A DNA stretch of 64,000 nt from Vanilla planifolia (Eukaryota; Streptophyta; Magnoliopsida; Asparagales; Orchidaceae), in NCBI GenBank assembly GCA_023846275.1, contig CM043878.1, positions 9,183,501-9,247,500 on the forward strand. Reading direction: 5' to 3'. The first letter of the stretch is position 1, and every line of letters begins with the position of its first letter. Below are positions 47,700-60,800 of this stretch, one piece after another. The position numbers and the translations under genes were made by a program. The notes beneath the pieces are model-generated. The model did not search any database, had not been told where the DNA came from, and was given only the letters and a program-made list of their open reading frames with translations.

Positions 47700-48679
47700 T
47701 TTTAAAATTAACTTTATAGTAGAACTAAATTGATGATGCTGTAGTCTATAGGAAAAGATTTTCATCTTGCAAGATAGTTATTGGATTTGATTTTAAGTGT
47801 TTTTTGTATTTTTTATTTTACTTTTTGAATAAATAAATATGCACAAAATGTAATGTTTAAATCGTTTTTTTTAGTGAAATTGAGTCAAATATGGTGTAAT
47901 GTGTATGAGGGGGAATGTTTGTACTTGAGATGTTTGTTGGGTTAAAGATTTGTAAATATTTTTATGTTTTATTTTAAGTTAAATTAATTTATAATTGATA
48001 GTTTATAGGTAACTTTAAATAAAACATTAAATGAGGATAAAATTTTCATATTTTAATAATAATATAAATTAAAAATAATTTTTATTAGATTTTTTTAGTT
48101 GTATTTTGTTTTTCTTCATTTGAAGTTAATTTTTTGTTTAATATAAATAATCAATGAATTTATAAGTTTATTGAGCATTGAGCTGAAATGAATAGCAACT
48201 TTATGATTTTTATTTTAAAATTTTAAATTGTTTTTTTTAATAATTATTTGTAACGTTTTATTGTTACATTGTTTTTAAACAAGCTGAAAAACATTGTTTC
48301 TTTGGAAAAAAAAAAAAATAGGTCTAATTTCTCGTTGAATAATCTTTTATTCAATGTTACGTATTATGAGATTTAAGATTACAAATTAAAGATTAAACAC
48401 TAAAGAATAAAGAGATTTGAAATAATAGTTTTTGTTCAACCATTGATGATTTGATCTTAGGGTTCTTAAAGTGTATCCCTAGTAAGTCCTATAATTGAGT
48501 TATTCGTTGCTATTAAAACAAAATAATTTGATTTTAATAATATCAATCATAACAAATAATTGAATTTTCTCTCATATTATAACACTAACTATCTCAGTAA
48601 GTTAAACTTCTAACTTTTGTGGTTTGTAAACATATTTGTCTTGCCTTTGATTAATTAATTGACAATTCTAAAACTTCAC

Positions 48680-48686
48680 TATAAAA
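48680..48686 (+). promoter_or_regulatory. TATA box of the SET gene
   Basis: TATAAAA lies 71 bases before the start codon, predicting transcription start near 48710 and a leader of about 45 bases. Confidence 0.6.
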
Positions 48687-48756
48687 GCAGCCTTTCAGAT
48701 CTCTTTCGATCGCGCTACCCGTGTATCCCACTCAGTAGAATCGACTGCCAGCGATC

Positions 48757-48813
48757 ATGGCTGCTCCTCAAGAAGACGATGCTAAGCTCCAACTCTTCCT
48801 TCAATGGCTGCAG
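48757..48813 (+). CDS. SET exon 1
   Basis: 19 codons, MAAPQEDDAKLQLFLQWLQ, ending at CAG|GTGAAA in phase 0. The short acidic start lacks the features of a plastid transit peptide. Confidence 0.88.
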
Positions 48814-51800
48814 GTGAAATTTTCTTCCTTCTTTCTTCTGTCACCATTCAATTTTTCATCCATCTAACTGCATCCATTGCTGGAAAACCAGGCCAATGGA
48901 TGCCAACTTCGTTGCTGCACCATCAAGAACTGTGGCCCTGACAAAGGCTTCGGAGTTTTCTCTTCCTCCTCAGATGGTATATCTTGGCGCCTTCATGTCC
49001 GATAACAGTCATGCGAACGGTTTGGGTTTCTAAAACGGGCCCGTTAACGCAGGGGTTGCCATGGTGGTTCCACTCGATCTCGCCATCACTCCGATGCGTG
49101 TTCTGCAAGACCCTTTCGTCGGTGAGAGATGCAGGGCTTTGTTCGAGGAAGGTGACGTCGACGACCGGTTTCTGATTATGCTCTTCCTTACCGTGGAGCG
49201 ACTCCGGCGGGGGTCTTTGTGGAAGCCGTACTTAACCTTCACTAAAGTTCTCATCTGATGATAATTCATTTTACCTGAAAGGGTTTTAGGCAAGTTCAGT
49301 TACTTTTTAATTATTTTTTGAAGGTTCGTGTGTGATTGATGACTAGGTATCTTGATATGCTTCCGGAAAGCTTCGGGAATCCGCTCTGGTTTACAGAGGA
49401 CGAGCTTGCTGAATTGAACGGGACGACATTATACCGAGCAAGTGTTCTGCAGGTGAAATGTTGTATCGAATAGCGTTTAATGGTTTTGTTCATTACTACG
49501 CCCGTTAATAAGTTTGCTTTTTTCAGATGCTTTTTACATGTTTGTCTGTAGTATTGTGCTAAACTACATGGTAAATTTCTATACTTCAATAAAAAAATGC
49601 ATGTAGTTATCTTATGAAGCGTCTCAGATAGGGTGGTCACTGTATAAACTTTTTTACATTAAAAATGGAGCAGAAGCAACGGATTATTGAGTACTTTCGT
49701 TTTAGTTTCCCTCATTTTTCCTTCTTTTTTGACTTCTGATGTCCTTTCTGGTTTGTTGATGTTTACACTCTCATTATTGTGTTCTACTACCTTTATATTT
49801 TGTTATTTCTGTAGAGTTTTGTTTGACATGCGTGTGAATTTTAGGTCAAGTCTAACTTGCACAGACAAAATCTTCTGGCTGCTTTCCTTATTGCCTTCTC
49901 AATCATTTGCTTTATGATCTATTTCCAATTCAACACTTGAGCAGTTCAAACAAATTAACATAACACAATGTGATGGCATGAATGCAATAACGCAGTAAGA
50001 CAAAAACACACTAGAAATAATAAGAAAAGTCCAATTTATTAATTTTGTAATATCTAAAGAAGCTACTTATGAAATAGATTCCATGAAACAACCAGGACTC
50101 ATAACCCCTGCCCCGAACCTGAGTTTCATCTCTCTATACTCGAGATAACAACCTTAAATTCAAATCATATTAAGGAAAACCACCTTAAACTCTTGCTCTT
50201 TATCTTGGCACACCCCAAAACTTGAAATCTCTTCTAGAGTAAATATCCTTTGCCTCTTGGCTTCAACACAATATGAGAACACACAACTCAACTTATGCAT
50301 GAAATTCTATCATCTCCCTTAAGGGTCTCTTTTATAATTTGTAAGTGTCATTGGAATAATATGATGAGAAATAATGTTTAAAAAGAATCCTTACCAACAT
50401 AGCTTGAAATTTGATTATTAAAATCGAAAGCCAAAATAAATTTTAGTATTTATGACATTCAAATTTTGAGTTCCTACTTTATTCAATTTAGCCTGCCTCA
50501 TTTTAACCCACCTTAGGAAATGTTTCCATAGGACCTTCCTCTAATCTTTCATGAGCCATTCTCGTGTGTATAGTCATGCTGATCCCACAAGAAACTTTAT
50601 CAAGACTTGAGAAATCACTTGAGAGATTTTCTTCTCGAAAATCATGTTTCACATCGATCTTCCATCCCTTCTCTGAAGAATAGATTTTCTATTTTGAGTT
50701 AGGCTCTTAGTCATTGAAGATCAAGTATCCAAACCACCTTCGCCACTGCCTTGTTATCCATCCCATCAGTGGGCCATGCAGCTTCCTTCATTGGATAAAC
50801 ATTCAAAGCCTAGTGCTTTTTTCTATTATTCATTTTTTGTTCATGCTTCAACCTCACATGAACTAATATACCTTAAACAAGTTCCTTGCTTGGCTCTTGT
50901 AGATTGCTTACCTTGATTTCCATTGAGTTGGTAAATCCTCCCCTCATACTTCTTCATCCTTTGTTGTCTTCAAGAGTAAACAACATCACGGTTCTACACT
51001 ACTTCATTGATAAACTCAAGAGGGATATTGAATTTCAATTAGCACTATCTTTCCACCTTTATCTTTGCATGATCATGTATCTAGCATGTCATACATGGAT
51101 TTGGATGCAATATAATCTCTAATATGAGCCTCTCAACTAGACTCACGTCAATCAAATTCCCACTGCACCCAGTGTAGAAGATAGCATTTTTCACTTGCTG
51201 TCTTACTATTTGAGTTATGCTGCACTTACTAGTATTTGAAACTAGTGCCATTGTATGTTTGCATGATGCATTCCCAAATTTTCTCTCAATCATTTTTATG
51301 GCTATTAATTTCCAAGTTTTTCAATTTGTACAAAGCACGGTTAACATATTGTTTTTGGTGGACAGATTTCAGCGTATGAGTGCTTAATACTGCAAACATT
51401 TACTGAAATGAAGAAAATTAAAACTAAAATTCCAGTTACTTGCTTTTAATCATGGTTTTGATATTTTAGTTAATTGTTGTTTTTTCTTTGTTTCCCTTGA
51501 GGCTATGTGAGGATTGAAGGTCTTGTGTGAAATAAAGTCTCCTAATGGCGGTAGACAAAACTTTAATTTCATACCACCTTTTTGCAGTGGAAGAACTTGC
51601 AAGCTCTATATAATGATAAAGTGAAAGTCTTAGTAGCTGAACTTTTACCAGGTGACAAGAGGTTCTGAGTTCTGCTCCTCTTTCAATGTCAATTTTGTAT
51701 ATTGTTGGTTTTTATCAATTTAATTCATATTGGTTGTTTCAACTAAACTTTTTTGGCGTACTTTTCCAATCCTCCTTTTAATTATTTACCCATGTATAGA

Positions 51801-54800
51801 TTTATTTCTGCAAAACATGTAGTTTATTGCAATAAATATATACTACATGCCAAAGGATACCATATGTTGCTAATGATTAGCTTACAAAGAATTTCATGTA
51901 TTATTGTGACAGTAAAAGTTCTTATTTTTAACACTTTCAAATTCTCTGGAAATATTTTTTTTTCCTAACAATTTGATGTGTAGTATTTTGGTAAAGTTGT
52001 GCAGGCATTTAGGGAATTCTTAGTTTAGTTCTTGTGTAGAGGTAGGTGCTGTTTTTATATTAATTATTTACCTTCTTAAGGAATATTTCAATGACTAAAT
52101 GGTTCATTTTAATTCATTGCTATTGCATTCGTTTATAGTATCCTTGGGGGCACGTCCAACATGATCTAATGGAGCATCGTATTGCTCTTAAGTATCACAC
52201 AGAATATGGTAGCACTTTTGGGGATTTGAACTATAGAGATATTGGTTTTGTTGTCTTCCACCTTAAATGGAAACACCACCCCAACCATGGATGAATATAC
52301 TGATTTATGGTGAGTGTTAGCTCGAGTAACAACGACTTGGTTGACAGTTTAATGCTTTCATAACATGAGGGTATCTAATCATTGTTTATTTAGGGAGGAC
52401 AAATCAAGTCTTAATATGATTAGGAGATCAAATCATTAAAGAAATCTTGTCAAGCAATGAATCTAAAATTTAGAGATCTTAATTGGAGCTTATATCTTTT
52501 CTTAAATTATGTGATTATTTAGTAAACATCATTTGACAAAAATATGATGAGTTTTCTTGAAACGATGAGTTATGAATGTAATTAGTGTTCTAGGCTTTGA
52601 TTATCTTAGATATGTATATACTTATAAAGTTTTTAAAAAGGTTTTTTTTTAAATAAAAAATAAAATATGATTTTATATAATTATTCTCTATTATAGTATG
52701 TGATATGATTCGTCTTACTCAAGAGAGGTTGCAGAGAATGACAATAAAGAATGATAGTAATTTGAATAGAGAACACAATAGATAAACAAAAATACAATAG
52801 TATTATATTTGAAAATTTTAATCTTTAATTAGAGAAAAACCTAAAACAAATTCACTATAAATAGACTTAAATCTCTTATCAATAATCTAAAACACAATCT
52901 GATTATAGATTAGATTTTCTCAATGCTCTCAGCTCAAACTCACCACTATCTTTTTGTTTGTAATTTTACAAGTTGTCTATGCTTTTATTTTAATAGGGAT
53001 GTCACAACAACATTTAAGTAGTTTAATTGGGGCACGATGCTATTTTTGTTTATTTTGATGAACAACTATTTCGTTGGACTAGCCACATTATATTTTAACT
53101 CTTGCAAATTTGTGATTTCTTGACTTTATATTGGAGATGATATATATTACATCATGTAATTAAATCAAGTTCATTGTTTGTTGGTATAAATGTTTGATTG
53201 CTACATTTATAGAATGAAGTTTTGATACCTTGTAGAAACATAACGAGGATTTCAAATGCTTATGTTCGATTTTATTCTATCAAATAGCTGAAATTCTTGA
53301 GATTTTTTTATTTTATCCAAACTGGTTTGCCTTAATTTGATTATTTCTTTACTTTTTTTCTTGGTGATTGGCACTTGGATTTCTTCACCAGCATTAGGGA
53401 GGTCAAATATGAAGATTTTCTTTGGTATGTATGTTGAGAATAATGCTATTGTATTTTTTATTTTTATTTATTTATCATGCCTTTTTTTTATAATAAATGC
53501 TTAATCTTTTTTTTTGACAAATTTGTTATTGTATCTCACTAATATGTAATCTTAAACTTTGAGTTATGCAAATAATAATCAATAAGAAGATTTATTTACT
53601 CATTCTATTTAGCATGTTTTTTAATGATTATATGTGTTAGGTAATATCTATCTCTCATATAAATATAACTGTAGTCTCCTCTTTGGTGAATAGACAATGG
53701 ACATTAATTCATTATTTGTTTCTCACTTTTAATGTTTTAAAGATCAATCTTGACGAACATATGATTTGTAATATATTAATAGAAATCATCAAATAGTTTT
53801 ATTTTTGTATTTTAAAATAATTTGGGATTATTTGAAGTTATTTTTTGTTGATGATTTAGAAGCATATGTTATGCTTAAATTTCTATTTAAATTTAATTCC
53901 TAGACAATTTTTTATGATACAAGAAAATTTTAAATCTAATTATGTGATGTCTTATTTGGCCCAACTTAATGATTCATCAACAATAACAATATATGCATAT
54001 ATAATTCAGATAATCCTCCACAACCACATAGGTAAAAACAGAAATAATAACATGTAAAACAATGACATGTCAAGGATGATGCCGTCAACATCTACTAATA
54101 ATGGTACACACGTATATTTCTAACATAAATAGTCACATTTATATACGTATGTCATTAACATAAATATGCCACCCAAATTACCATAAGTTTCTACAATACC
54201 ATTATGTTATAACATAAAGATTATTCAAGAAATAAACATCTCTTAGAACCTTTCGGCTTCCTTTGGCCCCTCATTTCAGTGTGTTGCCTTTGCATGCCCT
54301 TCAATGTAAGTATTGCATGAGCCTATGATTAGATGAACTATACAATACATTAGCAAATAACGATAATGGTATGTATAACAATTATAAAAGTAATATGTAA
54401 AGTAAATTTCTCAATGCATCCAGTTATGCTTTGTAATGCATTAACAATAATAACATAAACTTATGTAATATGGTTCATTCTAAATCTTCATTTATTTTTC
54501 TTTTTTTTGATATCATTTTGTCAAATTTTTAATTTAAAGTTAATTTCCCTTCCCATTATGATTATTATCTTTCACTTATCATTACATCTAATATGACAAC
54601 CTAGCCTCAATAGAAAACTTCCAAGGAGGCAAACCTTTACTTATAGGCTTCCATCACATCACTAGCTACAAATCTTATCATCTCTAGTGTTGCTCATCAT
54701 CTAGTGGCTCATAAGTCTGATGGCTACCTCATGGGCTATACCCGCACTCAATCTCTCTACCAACCCATCAAGTTAAGTTAGTGATAATCATAGGAGGTCT

Positions 54801-57800
54801 CATGCCCCATAAGCACCCACCATTGCACGTATACTAGTCTCATCTCAATAGCAAATGGGGATAATATCATATGAAACTATATCTATCACATAGCTTTATA
54901 TCGCATCATGACATCATGACATATACTCCATGCTATCACAATCATGCATCTCATATACATCATGTTAATATAATATAACATTGCAATATGCAAGAAAGAT
55001 ATACACACTACCCATCTTATGCATGAGGTCGTATAGCCATCTCAAGTATCATGTATGCAATAGTTTATCAACATTATATAGTTTGGACATGGTTTCATAT
55101 ACCATCCTATACTATCGTGTAGATCATTGCACTTGCACACAAATATACATACTCATATACACAAATATACATACACATATACACATCATACTTCTAAGTT
55201 ATTTTTACAAAACTACTATATTATCATGTGTATCATTACTGATAAGAATGATTGAACACAAATATATTGTTATACAATTATCATATTTAATCACAAAAAT
55301 GCAATCCATCTGTCTAAATCAAATACTGTTATTCCATCTCCCAACTGGATCTCCCTTTGGGTCCTACACAAGCATTACTAATGCGTACCATTCAATATAG
55401 ACATAATTTTATACAGTTATCATATTTAATCATAAAAATGCAATCCATCTACTAAACCAAATACTATTGTTCTATCTCCTATCTAAATCTCCCTTTGGGT
55501 CCTACACAATACATAAAGCTGACAACGCTAATCAAATTTAAATATTCCAAGAGATTTATCTATTTATTATGATCACCTAGCAATTAATTTTATTATTTTC
55601 TCAATTTCTTGCTCACTAATACATTCGATACATTCTTGAATCACCATTGATTCGATGGCTTGATCGGTTAGTTGGATCTTTTGATTCTGTAAGTTATCAC
55701 CTGTCTCGAATTGGCACAGCTCAAACATTGTTCTTGAACCTCTTTCTTCCCATATACTCATTTAATTTCTTATCTATTCTCCCTATCATAAGTTCCATGT
55801 ACCAAACATTCATAATTCATTATTCTTCTCATATGAAAATAGATCTAAAGATAAGAATTAATGAAACCCTCTTTAAAACAATCCCATTTTAACATTTCCT
55901 AGGATATCTGATTTTTATTAAATTCTTTTAAGAAAAATGGAATTTAGAACAGAAAAGACATGTTTAAATCTTTGTTTGCTTCTTCCTTTTGTTTCCAACA
56001 TGGTTGTGGGTACAACTTATTTCAGTGGGGCAGTTAGGGCTTGAGAAAATTATATTTGGATATTCTTTTCAAACTTGAAGTAGCATTTTTTAATAATTTT
56101 CTACCAAAAATGATAATAATTGTATATTAAGTTCAAAAATTAAAATAAAAATATTGTTGGCTGGGTCTTGACGTGTTTTATAAAAAAAAAAAAAATCTTT
56201 CACAATTTGGAATACTTCATTAACTAGCTTGGTTTTCGACTCAATTTGCAAGATTTAGTATCTCTCCTCCCATTTTACATTCTCATATTCCAAATATTCA
56301 CAAGCTATGCATTAAAATTTTTCGCACCCTTATGAATTCTTATCATTTAAATAGATAAATATAATTAGAACAAAAAAATCTATGGTCTCACAACTAGTTT
56401 GTATATCATATGTCCCTTTTGTTGAGTTTGTTGTCAGAACTCTTGCTTTGATATTTTTTTACTTATAATATAATGGTTTGAAAACTTTGCACCCTATATC
56501 TATACTTTGTCTTGTGCAAAAGTAATGTGCTCTTGCTTCTATGAAGCCTTTTTTTGTAGTCTACAAGTAACATTCTTGAAATGCGAGTGTTGTATCTGCT
56601 AGCTTCATTGTACTTATAATCAATTGATAATTTTCTTTGGTTACATATTACTGAATTTTGATGCATTGTGACAGGGCAAATTCAATTTTCTGGAGTAGAG
56701 CTCTGAGCATTCCCTTTCCTCGCTCGTATGTATTCCCTGAACACCTAGAACAGCAAGAGATCAATCCAGTTTGTCATAATGGTGTTTTTGGTTCCCCCAT
56801 GATTGACACGTCTAGTGAAACTACTGATGATAGACTTAACGTGAGACACAAGGTTATCATTTGTATTGATATTTAAATTTTACCTGGCTCCCTGAATTGC
56901 TCACAAATATCCACCTTTAGGTTGATGGTTTACATATCATGCTTGGGTATTAATTGATATATATGCCATTATTTATTTATTTGTTTGTATATAAATAGTA
57001 CACAAAATTGCCAGAAATTGCTTTTTGGACACTTTTTCTCTTTAGCAAGTCCTCTTTACTATGTTTAGTTAGTGAAAATTTTGTTTTTTTAGGAGACTAA
57101 AGATGCTGTAGACATGGAAAGCAGTGATGAAAATCTAAACTCAAAATCTGCAGAGACCGTATGGGTTGAGGGTCTTGTTCCTGGCATTGACTTCTGTAAC
57201 CATGGTATGCTCATCGTTCATAATGTAAATTAGTTCTTTATATACTTTGTTATGTGTCTTTTCATTTTGAGTGTATGTCAATAGTCAGGACAATTATTTG
57301 CTTCATGGAATTGGTCTCTTAGATTTTTTTTTTTTTTTGAGGCCAGAAATGTTTTGGTGGTCACACATAATGTCGCATACCTATCCTAAAGAACCTTAAT
57401 TAATGATCACTCTATACGGAGTAGGCTTCAATTTGTTTTGTGAGGATTATGCGTTTGCTGCTAGATCCAAATTGATTTGGTTTTTACATGAATTGTTTTA
57501 TTAAAAAATGGGAGTGTTCATTTTTTGTGTTACCTTTGACAAGTTGGTCTCTTTTGTTTCTTAATTTAACTCCTAGAATTCTATGGTGCAATCAAAACAC
57601 ACATTCTTTAATTACAATTTGGTGATCTCTCTTCAAAAGAATGACTATAAAGTTTATTTGCTCTACATTTAGTAATCGTTAATGAAAATAACTGGAGAAG
57701 TGATACTATCTAGTAGATAAACATCAGAATTCTTAAAGCTGCTTTCAGTCTTCCAGTTTCAAGAAAACATATGAAACGTAGGTCTCATGCCCATAGGATC

Positions 57801-60800
57801 TGTTCTTGACTATTCTTGCTGTTTTATTGCTTAGGTCGTATATTTCACAACCTATATGAAACTAAGGTCTCCTCCATTAATGCCAATGGAACTTATTCTC
57901 TACAATTCTTGCTACGTTATTGTTTGAGTCATATGTGTTAACCCAACCTATATGTGCAGAACCACGGAAGGCTTATCTGTTCAGGTGTCCTTTATTCTGT
58001 TTGTGATGCATCTTTGCCATTTCTGTTCTATGGTGTTTTGGAGAATCTTAGTTTCTCTTTTGATAATTTGATAAAAATTACTATGATTTTATAGAATAAA
58101 GACTTGAAAAATATAAACGACTCATTGTGTCAACCAGTTCATATATATCACACTGAAAACAATCAATTATGATATTCTTGAACATTTAGGGAAACATGGA
58201 TTAATGTAGAATAAACGTTAGCCGACCTATGAGTAAAACACCCTGAGAGTAAGACAAGTAACTGCCTCTCTTTTCTTATCATATCTTTCACTTGTTCAAG
58301 GTGCTAAGCTATATGTTCTGTGACTGGAAGATTAACTTGTTCGGTGAAGTCTTTTTTCGCAACACGAACAGCTATGAGATCCTATTTGTTTGTCTGTTGG
58401 AGGGTGTCTTTAAATGGCATGTACTATTAGGATAAACATTCACTTTGGGCTTATTTTTTACTGTGCTGAATTCCATAACCTTAGCATGATCACATAGTAA
58501 TTTTTGGCCCATGCAGGAAATTGTAATCATTGCATAATCCTCTCCGAGTGACTAATTTCTTCTCAAGCCTTCAAGAATGTTTAAAATTGTGATCACCACA
58601 GATAGCTTATAAAATTTTTTTTGCATTTTGAATTCATGATCTCAAGATCTTTACTTGATCTTTTTGGAGCTAAATCAATAGTAGGTCCAAAGGATGATGC
58701 ATTTTTTATTATTCCTGAAATACTTGGTTTTGAATGACCATTAATATGTGATGCAATTTATAACTTATTCGAAGGTAGAGAGAAGGGAAAATAAATCTAT
58801 CCAGATTATCAAGTGATGATATTAGAATGTGACCCTATTAAGCTGTGTCAACTTCCTGGGTGTTCGTTCTGCAAAACTAAGAGCTGTTTTGGTGTTCAGC
58901 AGTGATGTCTGAAGGGGAACATCCTTTATTAGGAAGCATCATGCTCTGATGCGTGTAATCAAATGGAACTTTTGTTCTCAGTTGATTGTAGAATGATTGT
59001 TTATATACTATAACTACAGAGCAAGCAGAAAAACAAAGAAGAAAAATGAATTCCCTGACAAGAATTATAATAACTATCAATATCAAATCTCATGATTCTA
59101 GAACAACCATGAAACTGGGACTCAAACAAACCAGAAACTATTTTATCATCATATTGCAGATTCTTCATATGCTGAAAATTCCCATAAGTCAAAGGAGAGA
59201 ATATTGGGGTTTTGTTTTCCATATACTTGAAGTCTAAGGATAAAGAGGACTTTCTCTGTTTTCTTTACAATTCCTTTACTCTTATGTAGTTATAGTTTAT
59301 TTTGGTCCTTTTTTTCTTCATTGAAGTGTTTTATATCCTGCTTAGTTGGACATCATTTGAAAATGTTCACCAAGGGTTTGATTTGTTAATTTTCCATCAT
59401 TCATATGTTCTGTAGGTTAAGATGAAATCATTTCTAGTTACAAAGATGGTTAAAGTTTCCACAAGTGCATTCCTTGTGGTTGTGAAACTGTAGGGGCATA
59501 AATGTGCAACACTACTGCTTGATATTCTATTTTGCACGCAAAACAGCACCATTTCTGTTTTTTTTTTAAAGGAAAACAGTAACATAAACTTGTACAAATA
59601 ATGCTTAGATTTGTAGGTTTCATTAACCAGGAATCACTTACCTTGAGCCAGTTAGATTTGTGAAAACGTTTTCCTATCCAATTTCTTTGGACTAAGTACA
59701 TGACTTATTGTTAGTTCTAATTAATATTTATTGTTGTTCATGTTCATATCTTTACAATGTAGTTTCTTGTAATTGGAGTGGATGTTTCGTGCCTGTCGAA
59801 GTTGGGACTAGGGAAACCACCTCTTGGTATGCTGATTAATAATATAGTTTGCATGTGATATCCAATTGTTTGGTTGTCAAGTAGAGGTTTATGATTTGAA
59901 GCAATAAAATGGTCCCTGGATCATTATAGTTGGGTGAGTAATCTGTTTTGTCAATATAATGTGCTCAAATAAACTTGGTTATATTTGATCATGTCTTTTG
60001 TGTTATACATGATTGAATAAGGTCAATTTTCACTTTATATGTGCTTTCCTTTAGGTTTGGAACCAATGGCTACATGGGAAGTTGATCAGACTGGATCCAC
60101 AACTGGAGCTCCTTTCTCAATGTATCTCATGCTTGGTATAATGTGATCAAACTTAAATATTTATTTGTGTCTGGATCCACAACTGGAGCTCCTTTCTCAA
60201 TGTATCTCATGCTTGGTATAATGTGATCAAACTTAAATATTTATCTGTGTCTGGACTTGCTTCTGAAAACCTGGATTTTGGGCAAAACATGATTTCCAAA
60301 TATAGCAACTATTTGGCTGGCTGTATTTGGAAATTGCATTTTACCCAAAATGCATAGTTCCCCATCGTTTCTTCCCTCATACTATTTTGGAACTGCAAAG
60401 TACCATTTTATTCTTCTAAAATAACATAATAATTGTTATTTTTTATTTAAAAGACTAGAGGATAATTTGATCATTGTAGGACAAAAATCTAACTGGTACA
60501 ATTTAATAAATTGCCAATTACCAAACATCAACTTTTAATCATACTTTCAAAATCTGTTTTTTATTACTTAGAAATTAATAAACAACAATAGTAGTGCCAA
60601 ATGAACTCTTGTTGTATTCTATGTAAAAGACTACAGGATAATTTGATCATTGTACAACAAAAATCCAACTGGTAGAACTTAATAAATTGCTAATTACCAA
60701 ACATCAACTTTTAATCATACTTTCAAAATCTGTTTTTTATTACTTAGAGATTCCTATACAACAATAGTAGTGCCAAATGAACTCTTGTTGTATTCTATGA

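Larger units (their letters stand above)
47464..48756. other. Intergenic region between ARC3-like and SET genes
   Basis: Strongly AT-rich, holding the ARC3 3' UTR and the SET promoter. No other gene, transposon or RNA gene was recognised. Confidence 0.7.
53425..56674. other. SET intron 6, 3.3 kb
   Basis: AT-rich. It contains the unidentified repeat at 54280-54960, stacked TATACACA/ATACATA words near 55130-55195, and a tandem duplication (55281-55508). No coding remnant was recognised. Confidence 0.7.
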
